A stretch of 64,000 nt of DNA from an uncultured Lachnospiraceae bacterium (GTDB lineage Bacteria; Bacillota; Clostridia; Lachnospirales; Lachnospiraceae), in assembly GCA_947178125.1 (NCBI GenBank), contig CAMWXB010000007.1:34367-98366 (forward strand), in the 5' to 3' direction. Shown one piece after another: positions 37,404 to 45,445 of the stretch (the stretch's first letter is position 1; every line of letters begins with the position of its first letter). The notes beneath the pieces are model-generated. The model was not told the DNA's origin and made no database searches. It worked only from the letters and a program-made list of their open reading frames with translations. Position numbers and translations under genes: made by a program.

Positions 37404-38786
37404 TTACTGTTGCAGTAGCATTTTTAACCGCATCAGCCCGTCGGTCAGGATTTCCAGAGTCGGGGGAGTCGTTATGGAAATGCGGACGGCTTTTTCGGGG
37501 GTTTTGTTTCCTACGGAAAAGCGCTCCGCACCATAAACTTCAACCCCGGCCTGTCTTGCGCAGATTTCAAAGCTTTTTCCTGTAAAATGTTCGGGCAGCC
37601 GGATGTACCGGAGCGGCGCTGTCAGTTCGCTTGGAACAGCAAAGCCATCTAATATCCGGTCAACGATAAGATTTCGTTCCAGAATGCCGTTCTGGCGCTC
37701 AGCAAGGATTTCGTCAGCGGCGCCGTCTTCGATCAAAGCGGCGGATACCGTTGCGAGCAGCGGTGAGATGGAAATATTCATGGAATACAATGCCGTCACC
37801 AGTTTGTCATGAAACTGAACGGGAACATGTATAAAAGCAGTCCGAAGTCCCGGTGAGATTGTTTTGGAAAGGCTTGCGATGTAAATGACCTGTTCCGGCG
37901 CAAAGGATGCGATGGGCGGCAGCGGATTTTTTTCCAAAAGGTTGTTGATGCCGTCTTCTATGACGAGCAGGTTTTCTTCTTTGGCTATCCCGGCTATCAT
38001 TTTTCTTGTCTCCAGGGACATGATATGGGAGGTCGGGTTCTGATAGTCGGGGATGACATAAAGGCCCTTTATATTTTCATTCTGCGCCGCATAACGGATT
38101 CCCGCTTCTGTCATTTCTCTGTGACGGCTTCGGACAGGTGATAAATGGATGCCGAAGAGTTTGGCCGCCGTTTTTACACCGGTGTAAGTCAAGGCTTCCG
38201 TTCCGATCTTGTCATTCAGTTTAAAGCACGCGCCCAGAGCGGCCATGAGCGCATTTTGCCCGCCGGCGGCCAGAACAATATGTTCTATATCCGTTTCAAA
38301 TCCCGATTTCTGCAGCCATGCCACGCCTGCCGCGCGCTGCCGCTTCGTACCTTCGGGCGCTCCGTAGGAAAACAGACTTAGAGCGTCCGGTCTTTTCATC
38401 AGGCTTTCCGTATATTGTCTGACTTTTAAATTACTTGTGACAAAGGGAACGATTGCGCCCATTTCAATAAATTGGGAATCTTCTTTTCCGCAGAGCAGCA
38501 CCGGGTCTGCGGCGGCATCGGAAGAAACATAAGTGCCGTTGCCGACGGAGGCCGAGAGCAGTCCCTTCTGCTCGCACAATTTATAGACTTTGGAAATCGT
38601 GCTCAGATTCAAATCCAGAAAATCGGCGAGTTCCCGCTGGGGCGGCAGCTTTGTGCCCGCTTTCAGTTTCCCGCTTTGAATATCTCTTTCCAGCTGTTCC
38701 GCCAGTGCGATATATTTCGGTCCCGTGATATTGCTCATATCGGGTTTCCAGCTCATCGGATAGTTGTCGAAGGAATTTACCGGCAT
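37404..38786 (-). CDS. MocR-type PLP-dependent transcriptional regulator
   Basis: The 460-residue product fuses a GntR winged helix (about residues 20-90; LPPQRELADFLDLNLSTISK) to an aminotransferase-like domain. The PLP-lysine lies in ASLSKTISPGLRT. Such proteins usually sense a PLP-reactive amine and control one nearby gene. The aminotransferase at 40437 is a candidate target, but the intervening EAL gene makes that uncertain. The start follows GGCGGGAGAAG. Confidence 0.92.
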   Translation of the reverse strand: MPVNSFDNYPMSWKPDMSNITGPKYIALAEQLERDIQSGKLKAGTKLPPQRELADFLDLNLSTISKVYKLCEQKGLLSASVGNGTYVSSDAAADPVLLCGKEDSQFIEMGAIVPFVTSNLKVRQYTESLMKRPDALSLFSYGAPEGTKRQRAAGVAWLQKSGFETDIEHIVLAAGGQNALMAALGACFKLNDKIGTEALTYTGVKTAAKLFGIHLSPVRSRHREMTEAGIRYAAQNENIKGLYVIPDYQNPTSHIMSLETRKMIAGIAKEENLLVIEDGINNLLEKNPLPPIASFAPEQVIYIASLSKTISPGLRTAFIHVPVQFHDKLVTALYSMNISISPLLATVSAALIEDGAADEILAERQNGILERNLIVDRILDGFAVPSELTAPLRYIRLPEHFTGKSFEICARQAGVEVYGAERFSVGNKTPEKAVRISITTPPTLEILTDGLMRLKMLLQQ

Positions 38787-38856
38787 GATTTCTTCTCCCG
38801 CCTTTCACGCTTCGATTTGCATAAAAATCAAGTCAATCTGCAGATTTGTTGACATT

Positions 38857-40155
38857 TCACTTCAATGATGCAGTAGTGCCATATTTATCTACAAATTCCT
38901 GTGCCATGACAGGAGGGCTGTAATAAAAGCCCTGCACCGTATCGCATCCGTAGGAAGCGGCCAGTTCAAGCTGCTCCTGATTCTCGATTCCTTCAAATAC
39001 GACCTGGTAATGTACATCTTTTAGCATGGTGATCAGGGATTTGATGACAGCGCGCCCTTTATTGGTGTATAGTGATTCCCGTGCAAAAATACCATCAAGC
39101 TTAATGGTATCCGCCGGAATATTGGCAATCTGGTTCAGAGAGGAATAGCCTGCCCCAAAATCATCAACACTGATCAGAAAGCCTTCTTTCCGGAGACAGC
39201 TTATGGTTTCGATGATACTGGAAAGATTATTGACAAAGGTGGATTCCACCAGTTCGAACTCGATCAGACCGGGTTCAATCTGATACTGCTTTTGAAGCCT
39301 GAAAATATTTTCCGCAAAATTCAGATCGGTAAACTCCTGCTTTGAAACATTGACGGATATGGGATATACTATTTTGTGCGTATCCAGGCACTGACGCTGG
39401 AAAGCAAATACCTTTTCGATCATGATCTTATCCAGACGGTCGATCAGGCCGATCTGTTCCAGAACCGGAACAAAACGCCCGGGCATGATAATGCCGCCCT
39501 GTTGGTCGCGCATTCTCACCAGAGCTTCGCCGCCTACAACACAATTACCTGTAATGGATATCTTAGGCTGTATGTAGAGTTCGATATTGCCGTTTGCGGA
39601 CAAACGCATAAACAGATTGGCCATATTCATATTTTCATAGTGAGCCTTGCAGTTGTTATCGGTAAACACCTGACAATTCGTGTGAAATGTACTCTTGATC
39701 GCCTTTTTGGCAAGATTTGATCTGTCAATTGCCATTCTGGCATCAACGGTTCTATCCTCATAAAAATAGATTCCGATATACACATGATTATAGACTAACG
39801 GGTAGCGCGCAGAAAGTATATGTTCAAATTCATGGCTCTTCTGTGTCAGATAAGATATCAGTTCTTCCTTTGACATATCTGTCATATTGTATACAGCCCG
39901 GAACTGGTCAAATCCCATACCGTATGCAACGAGACAGAGAGGGTCGTCGATAAAGAAGAAAGAAGCAATGTCTTCCATTACCTGGTCGCCTTCTTTCATG
40001 CTGTAAAAATCATTGATATATTTGAAATTACTGATATCTAATGCAATAAAAGCCAGTTCTTTTTCGTTTTCTTCAATTAGAGAAACGGCTTGGCGGATAA
40101 ACTGACTATTTCCGGACTGGATTGTAATATATTTATTCACAGACACCTCCAACAT
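38857..40155 (-). CDS. EAL-domain cyclic-di-GMP phosphodiesterase with degenerate GGDEF domain
   Basis: The product is about 432 residues. A GGDEF-like fold (about 1-165) has GMGFD in place of the active motif, so it should not synthesise c-di-GMP. The EAL domain keeps GEALVR, VNVSKQEF, FELVES, VDDFGAGYSSL, IKLDG and FEGIEN, which match the metal-binding residues, so hydrolysis of c-di-GMP is plausible. It is cytoplasmic. The ATG at 40155 has GAGGGG 8 nt upstream; a GTG at 40140 after GGAGGTG is an alternative. Confidence 0.88.
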   Translation of the reverse strand: MLEVSVNKYITIQSGNSQFIRQAVSLIEENEKELAFIALDISNFKYINDFYSMKEGDQVMEDIASFFFIDDPLCLVAYGMGFDQFRAVYNMTDMSKEELISYLTQKSHEFEHILSARYPLVYNHVYIGIYFYEDRTVDARMAIDRSNLAKKAIKSTFHTNCQVFTDNNCKAHYENMNMANLFMRLSANGNIELYIQPKISITGNCVVGGEALVRMRDQQGGIIMPGRFVPVLEQIGLIDRLDKIMIEKVFAFQRQCLDTHKIVYPISVNVSKQEFTDLNFAENIFRLQKQYQIEPGLIEFELVESTFVNNLSSIIETISCLRKEGFLISVDDFGAGYSSLNQIANIPADTIKLDGIFARESLYTNKGRAVIKSLITMLKDVHYQVVFEGIENQEQLELAASYGCDTVQGFYYSPPVMAQEFVDKYGTTASLK

Positions 40156-40210
40156 TACAAAAAACCCCTCATACCTATATTTTAATTTTACTATTTTACC
40201 GGAAGTAACA

Positions 40211-40244
40211 CAACTATTTTTGTGCATTTTTACAAAAATAGTTG
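40211..40244. promoter_or_regulatory. 13-bp perfect inverted repeat upstream of the EAL gene
   Basis: CAACTATTTTTGT and ACAAAAATAGTTG are separated by 8 nt, about 56 nt before the EAL start. It could be an operator or an RNA hairpin. There is no terminal T-run, so termination is unlikely. Confidence 0.75.
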
Positions 40245-40436
40245 CATTCTGAAGGTATTTTATGTGAAAGTGCTCATAACGGAAAAGTTTAGAATAAGTC
40301 ATATCGGAAAAGAGGACAGTAGGGTGAAGGGAAGTTCCGGATTGAATACGGCGGAATTGTATGCCATACAATTTTATTATTGTTTTCCTTTTCTCTCAAG
40401 AATACAATAGAGGAAATTATTTGAAAGGGATGCGAT

Positions 40437-41627
40437 ATGTATATAGAAAATTTATTATCCGAAGGTATCAAAGCGACGCCGCCGTCTTTTGTCAGAGGTA
40501 TCTTAAAAGCAGCTTCCGACCCGGATGTCATCTCCTTTGCCGGCGGGCTTCCGAATCCGATTTCTTTTCCGCAGGAGAAACTTTTAGAATCGATGGAGCG
40601 CATTGTGAGGAGTTATGGAAGTGCTGTATTCCAGTATTCGATCACGGCCGGACTGCCGGAACTCCGGCAGTATATCGCAGAGCGGTATAACCGGATTTTT
40701 GGTCTTTCGCTTACCATGGACAATATTATCATTACGACAGGCTCCCAGCAGGCGCTCGACCTGATCGGGAAAGTCTTGCTCAACAAAGGGGATGGGATCA
40801 TTGTCGAGAAACCGACGTATCTCGCCGCGATACAGGCTTTTTCCATGCAGCAGCCTGTGTTTTATCCGGTCGAACTGACAGAAGAAGGCATGAATCCGGA
40901 GCAGCTTGCGGAAGCATTGCGGAACCCGGTCAAATTCATCTATGCGATTCCTGATTTTCAGAATCCGACCGGGCTTACTTATTCTGCCGGGAACCGGGAG
41001 CGCATTTATGAAATTCTAAAGGGGCGCGATGTGATTTTGATCGAGGATGACCCGTACGGCGAACTGCGTTTTGAAGGGGAGCGTCTGCCTTATATCGGTG
41101 CCGGAAAACTGCCCGGCAGTATTTTGCTCGGGACTTTTTCCAAGACAGTCACGCCGGGAATGCGCACAGGGTTCATCATTTCCGAAAATAAAGAATTGTT
41201 GAAATATATCTCTATCGCAAAAGAAGCGAGCGACCTGCATACGAACATTTTTTCCCAGTATCTGCTCTGGGATTATCTGGAAAATAACGATCTGGACGGC
41301 CATATTGCACAGATAAAAGCGCTGTATAAGAAGCAGGCGCATGCGATGATGGATGCCATGGAGCGGTATTTTCCACCTGCGGTAAAGTACACGAGACCGC
41401 ATGGCGGCATGTTCCTATGGGTGACGCTTCCGGAGGGGATAAGCGCCATGTCTTTGTTTCCGAGGGCATTGGAGAAAAAAGTTGCGTTCGTTCCGGGAGA
41501 CCCTTTCTATATCGGTGTTAAAAATGTCAATACGATGCGTTTGAACTTTACCAATGCGGACTGTGAGACGATCGAAGAAGGAATCCGGCGGCTGGGGGAA
41601 CTGTTGCATTCCCTGAACTGCCGCTGA
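40437..41627 (+). CDS. PLP-dependent aminotransferase (2-aminoadipate aminotransferase-like)
   Basis: The 396-residue fold-type I enzyme has AGGLPNPISFP near the start, IPDFQNPTGLTY, IEDDPYGELRF and the PLP-lysine segment GTFSKTVTPGMRTGF. It belongs to the MocR-like aminotransferase group without the DNA-binding domain, whose members use aromatic or 2-aminoadipate substrates. The exact substrate is unknown. It stands alone, between the divergent EAL gene and the convergent mntP gene. Confidence 0.9.
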   Translation: MYIENLLSEGIKATPPSFVRGILKAASDPDVISFAGGLPNPISFPQEKLLESMERIVRSYGSAVFQYSITAGLPELRQYIAERYNRIFGLSLTMDNIIITTGSQQALDLIGKVLLNKGDGIIVEKPTYLAAIQAFSMQQPVFYPVELTEEGMNPEQLAEALRNPVKFIYAIPDFQNPTGLTYSAGNRERIYEILKGRDVILIEDDPYGELRFEGERLPYIGAGKLPGSILLGTFSKTVTPGMRTGFIISENKELLKYISIAKEASDLHTNIFSQYLLWDYLENNDLDGHIAQIKALYKKQAHAMMDAMERYFPPAVKYTRPHGGMFLWVTLPEGISAMSLFPRALEKKVAFVPGDPFYIGVKNVNTMRLNFTNADCETIEEGIRRLGELLHSLNCR

Positions 41628-41637
41628 CAAGCGATGA

Positions 41638-42222
41638 TCAAAATGCGCCTGCGACAAAGATTTCAAGGCCGATAACGATTAAGATGCTCCCGCCCAATAT
41701 TGTTGCTTTATTAGAAAATTTCGTTCCGAATTTTTTCCCGATGGCCAGCCCTGCCATACAAACGGCGAATGTTACAATTGAAATAATAAGTGCGCATACA
41801 ATCGCCATAATGAGACTATATTCTGCGATCGCAAACCCAACAGACAAGGCATCTATTGAAGTTGCGATACCCTGCAGTAAGAGGGATGCCATACCTGTTT
41901 TTGGCTTTTCTGTTTCCTCATTGGTATTTTTGATGCCGTCAATCAGCATTTTACTGCCAATGAACAGCAATAGGACCAGGGCAATCCAGGGTATAAAATT
42001 TTTGAATTTATTAAAATATTGAACAATCGTATGAACACATATCCATCCGGCCATCGGCATTGCCGCCTGAAAAAAAGCGAACACCCCGGCCACGCCGCAC
42101 ATTTTTCTGTTCTTCATGTCCGGCTCGTTCAATCCGTTTGCAAGCGATACGGAAAAAGCATCCATTGCAAGCCCGAGACCGAGCAGCACACTGTTAAAGA
42201 AAAATAATAAACTCCATTCCAT
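41638..42222 (-). CDS. mntP: Manganese efflux pump MntP
   Basis: The 194-residue integral membrane protein has six hydrophobic segments and the MntP Asp motifs GLAMDAFSVSLANG (segment 1) and ATSIDALSVGFAI (segment 4). It exports Mn2+. The ATG at 42222 follows AGGAGG. Expression is controlled by the upstream yybP-ykoY manganese riboswitch and its terminators, consistent with induction by manganese excess. It converges on the aminotransferase gene, with 10 bases between the stops. Confidence 0.95.
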   Translation of the reverse strand: MEWSLLFFFNSVLLGLGLAMDAFSVSLANGLNEPDMKNRKMCGVAGVFAFFQAAMPMAGWICVHTIVQYFNKFKNFIPWIALVLLLFIGSKMLIDGIKNTNEETEKPKTGMASLLLQGIATSIDALSVGFAIAEYSLIMAIVCALIISIVTFAVCMAGLAIGKKFGTKFSNKATILGGSILIVIGLEIFVAGAF

Positions 42223-42248
42223 CTTTTGTTCCTCCTGAATCTGTGCAT

Positions 42249-42282
42249 AAAAAAACAAGTATAGTTTCAAAAACTATACTTG
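42249..42282 (-). terminator. Second leader terminator before mntP
   Basis: CAAGTATAGTTT and AAACTATACTTG form a 12-bp hairpin (42256-42282). On the reverse strand it is followed by seven U residues. It lies between the riboswitch terminator and the start codon. Confidence 0.85.
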
Positions 42283-42293
42283 GCATATTTTTC

Positions 42294-42337
42294 AAAAAAA
42301 ATAGACTTCATGTATAGTTTTTGCTATACATGAGTCT
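42294..42337 (-). terminator. Riboswitch expression-platform terminator
   Basis: On the reverse strand AGACTCATGTATAG pairs with CTATACATG-AGTCT and runs into seven U residues. Its 5' side shares CTCATG with aptamer stem P1, so terminator and aptamer are mutually exclusive. Confidence 0.85.
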
Positions 42338-42411
42338 CGCAATTTAAAACAAGCCAGGCCGGATGGCCAGTATGTTGACTTGCTACGATGCACGCTTGCT
42401 ACTCCCTCATG
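42329..42411 (-). ncRNA. yybP-ykoY manganese riboswitch
   Basis: Read on the reverse strand, the leader has GAGGGAGTAGC, GTCAACATAC, CGGCCTGGC and GCGAGACTC, as in the yybP-ykoY aptamer. A closing stem pairs CATGAG with CTCATG. The aptamer binds Mn2+; when bound, P1 should block the downstream terminator and allow mntP expression. Confidence 0.9.
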
Positions 42412-42427
42412 GAAATTTTATTGGAAA

Positions 42428-42456
42428 ATTCTATCATTAAATATAGTATTTGTCAA
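42428..42456 (-). promoter_or_regulatory. Promoter of the mntP riboswitch
   Basis: On the reverse strand TTGACA (42456-42451), a 17-bp spacer and TAGAAT (42433-42428) give a start near 42421, ten nt before the aptamer. Confidence 0.88.
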
Positions 42457-42520
42457 ATGATTTTTGACTTATGCATACCTTATGCTGCCAATCCTTTTTC
42501 TAATCCTGTTAATCCGGCAG

Positions 42521-42662
42521 AAAAACGGACAAAAAGATGAATGAAAATGTTGGAAAAAACGGACGAAACAAAGAATAATGTCGTTAAAAAAGCGGACAAA
42601 AAAGGGTAATGATGTTGGAAAAACGGACAAAAACAATGGAAAATATATTGTAAAAACGGACA
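42521..42662 (+). repeat. Five CGGAC repeats with about 33-bp spacing
   Basis: AAAACGGACAAA-type units have CGGAC at 42526, 42560, 42593, 42624 and 42657, spaced 34, 33, 31 and 33 bp apart. The AT-rich stretches between share ATGTTGG-like ends. They lie immediately upstream of the ATPase gene at 42712, close to its likely promoter. Confidence 0.85.
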
Positions 42663-42711
42663 CAACGTGGCATACTATAAAAAAGGATGACTCAGGAATG
42701 GAGATAATGCC

Positions 42712-44100
42712 ATGTATAGAACGATTGAAGGGCGGATGCAGTATTTTTTTGAAAATATACCGGATCAGGCGTTGATGATAACCGGAGCAAGGCAGACTGG
42801 AAAGACTTATGTGGTGCGTAAATATGCCAGGGAACATTTTGAACATATAGTGGAGATTAACTTTATCGAAAATGAAGATGCTGTCGGATTATTTGAAAAT
42901 GTCAGGTCCAGCGCTGATATTTTGCTGCGGATTTCGGCATTGACGGATGTTCCGTTAGAAAAGGGAAAGACACTTATCTTTTTTGATGAGGTCCAAGAGT
43001 GCGGGGAACTTATCACTGCAATTAAATTTCTGGTCGAAGAAGGAAGTTTTCGTTATATTTTAAGCGGTTCTCTATTAGGAGTGGAACTAAAGGATATTCG
43101 TTCCATTCCTGTCGGTTATATGACGATCATGGAAATGTATCCGATGGATTTTTGGGAATTCTGCAGGGCAAATAAAGTGTCACACAAAGTTCTCGACCAT
43201 CTGAAAACCTGTTTTTATAACAGAGTGCCTGTTGATACGATGATTCATGAAAAAATGATGGAACTGTTCCATTTATATCTCATCGTTGGCGGGATGCCTG
43301 CTGTGGTAGCAGCCTATATACGAACCAATAACCTGAGATCGGTGCTCGAACTTCAAAAGGGAATTACGGGTTTATACCGAAAAGACATTGCAAAATACGA
43401 CCCGGATGAAAAATTGTATTTGAAGGATATTTTTGAGTTGATACCAAGCGAACTGAATAGTAAAAATAAGAGATTCATATTAAAAAACCTGAACGAGAAT
43501 TTCAAATTCTCCAGATATGAGCATAGTTTTATCTGGTTAAAGGAGGCAGGCGTTGCACTGCCCGTATATTGCACACATGAACCGGTGCCGCCGCTGCTTC
43601 TTTCCAAATCGACTAATTTATTTAAACTGTTTGCCTCGGATGTCGGATTGCTCGCATCCATGTATGCAGGCGGATTACAGCTACAGATTTTGAAAGGGGA
43701 AAAAGATATTAATTTTGGAGCGGTGTACGAAAATGCGGTAGCGCAGGAATTAAAGGCACATGGCTTTGATTTATACTATTTTCAGAGTAAAAAACAGGGT
43801 GAAGTGGATTTTATGGTTGAGTTCGAAGGAAATGTGATACCGATAGAAGTGAAATCCGGAAAAGCATATGCAAGACACCGTGCGCTTGACAATGTGCTGG
43901 AAAATGAACAGTATGGCATACAGGAAGCATTTGTTTTTTGTAATGATAATCTTCATATGAAGGAAGGACGGGTTATTTATTTTCCTGTTTATATGGCCGG
44001 ATTTCTGAAAAAAGAAGAAAATTGTGATGAGTTACATTATGCAATTGATTTGAGCGGGCTGACAGAAGAGCAGCAGATTACTGCTCTTCCGGGAAAATAA
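42712..44100 (+). CDS. AAA-family ATPase with DUF4143 nuclease-like C-terminus
   Basis: The 462-residue protein has Walker A GARQTGKT (about residues 25-32) and Walker B LIFFDEVQ (about 89-96). A winged-helix middle region follows. The C-terminal domain carries QGEVDFMVEF and IPIEVKSGKA (about 365-388), the Asp/Glu-X-Lys pattern of PD-(D/E)XK folds. Function is uncertain; relatives occur near mobile or defence genes and alone. Its last 23 bases overlap the convergent XRE gene. An array of CGGAC repeats precedes it. Confidence 0.88.
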   Translation: MYRTIEGRMQYFFENIPDQALMITGARQTGKTYVVRKYAREHFEHIVEINFIENEDAVGLFENVRSSADILLRISALTDVPLEKGKTLIFFDEVQECGELITAIKFLVEEGSFRYILSGSLLGVELKDIRSIPVGYMTIMEMYPMDFWEFCRANKVSHKVLDHLKTCFYNRVPVDTMIHEKMMELFHLYLIVGGMPAVVAAYIRTNNLRSVLELQKGITGLYRKDIAKYDPDEKLYLKDIFELIPSELNSKNKRFILKNLNENFKFSRYEHSFIWLKEAGVALPVYCTHEPVPPLLLSKSTNLFKLFASDVGLLASMYAGGLQLQILKGEKDINFGAVYENAVAQELKAHGFDLYYFQSKKQGEVDFMVEFEGNVIPIEVKSGKAYARHRALDNVLENEQYGIQEAFVFCNDNLHMKEGRVIYFPVYMAGFLKKEENCDELHYAIDLSGLTEEQQITALPGK

Positions 44101-44287
44101 AAATCTCCTCAATCGGTGCATCCACCGCTCTTGAAATATCGACCGCCAGCTTCAGGGAGGGGTTATACTGGGCTTTTTCCAGCCGCATGATGGTTTCCCG
44201 CCGGACCCCCACCTGAAGAGCCAGTTGTTCCTGCGTTATATTTTTAAACTGTCTGTATTTCTTTAACTGACACTCGAAATCCGGCAT
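44078..44287 (-). CDS. Small XRE-family transcriptional regulator
   Basis: The 69-residue protein is a single helix-turn-helix: NITQEQLALQVGVRRETIMR, then the third helix. It ends in an acidic tail (IEEIFIFPEEQ) typical of regulators paired with small membrane proteins. The ATG at 44287 has AAGGAGG about 10 nt upstream; a longer frame to 44365 enters repeats. It lies downstream of the DUF3796 protein and probably controls it. Confidence 0.9.
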   Translation of the reverse strand: MPDFECQLKKYRQFKNITQEQLALQVGVRRETIMRLEKAQYNPSLKLAVDISRAVDAPIEEIFIFPEEQ

Positions 44288-44317
44288 TCGACAATGCCTC
44301 CTTTCCTCGTACTTTGC

Positions 44318-44513
44318 CTTAGAACTTCTCTTCACACTAACCTCTATGCCGCCTCTCGGCGGCACAAATCATCAATGGGAAGAACGCCGTATTTCAGGCG
44401 TTCTTTCGTGCGAGAAAGATTTGCCTCTGGCAAATCGTAGAACTTCTTCACGTTTCACCTTCAGGTGAAACTTAAGCATGCCATTGCTGCGAGTGTTAGA
44501 AGTTCTTCTCACA
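44318..44513 (-). repeat. Family 2 multi-stem element, copy C (with inserts)
   Basis: Read on the reverse strand it begins GTGTGAGAAGAAGTTCTAA just after the stop at 44514. It contains ATTTGCC-AGA-GGCAAAT in place of arm 2, closes with CTTTCTCGCAC, then has the GAACGCC/GGCGTTC hairpin with loop TGAAATAC. A second fragment beginning GTGTGAAGAGAAGTTCTAA follows at its far end. Extra hairpins are inserted, including TTTCACCT/AGGTGAAA. It fills the gap between the DUF3796 and XRE genes. Confidence 0.8.
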
Positions 44514-45230
44514 CTAATCTTCTTTTTCCAACGGCTCATCGTGGTCATAGCGGTATAACAGGTATTCGTATAGAAAAAGCGCAAGGGCGAGCGCAAGGAA
44601 AACAACGACCATAGCGGCGAGCAGATTATATTCCAGATTTCCGAAGAGTGCGCCCCGTGACAGTATCATAAAGGCAGCGATGATGATGGAAAAGGAAATT
44701 TTCAGGGACGTAACCTGTGCTTTCAGCGCATTTTCTTTGAAACGTTCATCCATAAAGGTATTCGACAGCTTTCCTTCATAGAAAAAGCCAAAAAATCCGA
44801 AAAACATAAAGAACATGAACGGGCTGATGCTTTTGTTCTGGCTGTAAGTCCAAAAACCCATGAATCCCATAAAACCGAAAAAACCAAGGAAACCGAATCT
44901 GGGACTGATTTTTCTGGTTGTCTGCGTTTCTCTGACATATTTTTGATTCCTGACAGCTGTCCATAAGATGAGCGCAATCAAATAGAAGATATACAGGCAT
45001 ATCAGGGTGACGGAACAGGTCATTGGCAGGTCTTTTACCGTAAAGGTATATTCCGAGAAATCCATTGGAACGACCAGCCGCGCATCGTTAAAGTTAACCG
45101 CATACCATGAGGAGAGAAGCAATAGAATCAGGCAGACCAGGCCAGCGGCGATGACGGTTCTCTTTTTGGCGGAAAAGACTTTTTCGGCAAATTTTTTCAT
45201 AGAAGTTTTTTTCATAGAATAATTTTTCAT
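44514..45230 (-). CDS. DUF3796-like membrane protein
   Basis: The 238-residue product has four to five hydrophobic segments. The distinctive FGFLGFFGFMGFMGF repeat lies near residues 112-126. This matches the DUF3796 family, often found beside a small XRE regulator as here. The function is unknown. The N-terminus is a repeat of Met-Lys-Lys-Ser/Thr units from a TTCTATGAAAAA repeat, so three in-frame ATGs compete; the first, 45230, is used although AAGGAGG is about 12 nt away. Confidence 0.8.
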   Translation of the reverse strand: MKNYSMKKTSMKKFAEKVFSAKKRTVIAAGLVCLILLLLSSWYAVNFNDARLVVPMDFSEYTFTVKDLPMTCSVTLICLYIFYLIALILWTAVRNQKYVRETQTTRKISPRFGFLGFFGFMGFMGFWTYSQNKSISPFMFFMFFGFFGFFYEGKLSNTFMDERFKENALKAQVTSLKISFSIIIAAFMILSRGALFGNLEYNLLAAMVVVFLALALALFLYEYLLYRYDHDEPLEKED

Positions 45231-45319
45231 AGAAAAATGGTACCTCCTTTTCGGTAAAATTTTTGGAGTAAGAGCAATATAGCATGCTCGCTTGTCATGA
45301 AATTAAAAAAAGAATAATA

Positions 45320-45405
45320 AAGTGATATATTTATCTCTCTATAAGACAAATATATCACTTCATTTATGGTTTGTAAAGAGGAAAAGTGATAAATAAATCA
45401 CTTTT
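45320..45405. promoter_or_regulatory. Two inverted repeats between the DUF3796 and response-regulator genes
   Basis: AAGTGATATATTT (45320-45332) and AAATATATCACTT (45348-45360) are a perfect 13-bp inverted repeat. AAAAGTGAT (45382-45390) and ATCACTTTT (45397-45405) are a second. The second resembles a terminator for the response regulator operon on the reverse strand. The first may be an operator for the XRE/DUF3796 pair. The shared AAGTGAT half-site suggests one factor could touch both. Confidence 0.65.
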
Positions 45406-45445
45406 TTGAGGTGCCGATAGTAAGACAATCTTATTTTGGCGATAA

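Noticed and set aside
42521..42662. CGGAC boxes as a CRISPR array
   Set aside because: The shared unit is only about 12 nt, the spacers are partly alike and no cas gene is nearby.
42469..42846. Frames of the CGGAC repeat region read as a small protein (also 42578-42775, +)
   Set aside because: The apparent repeats (FVRFF or K-TDK) come from the DNA boxes; no start site supports them.
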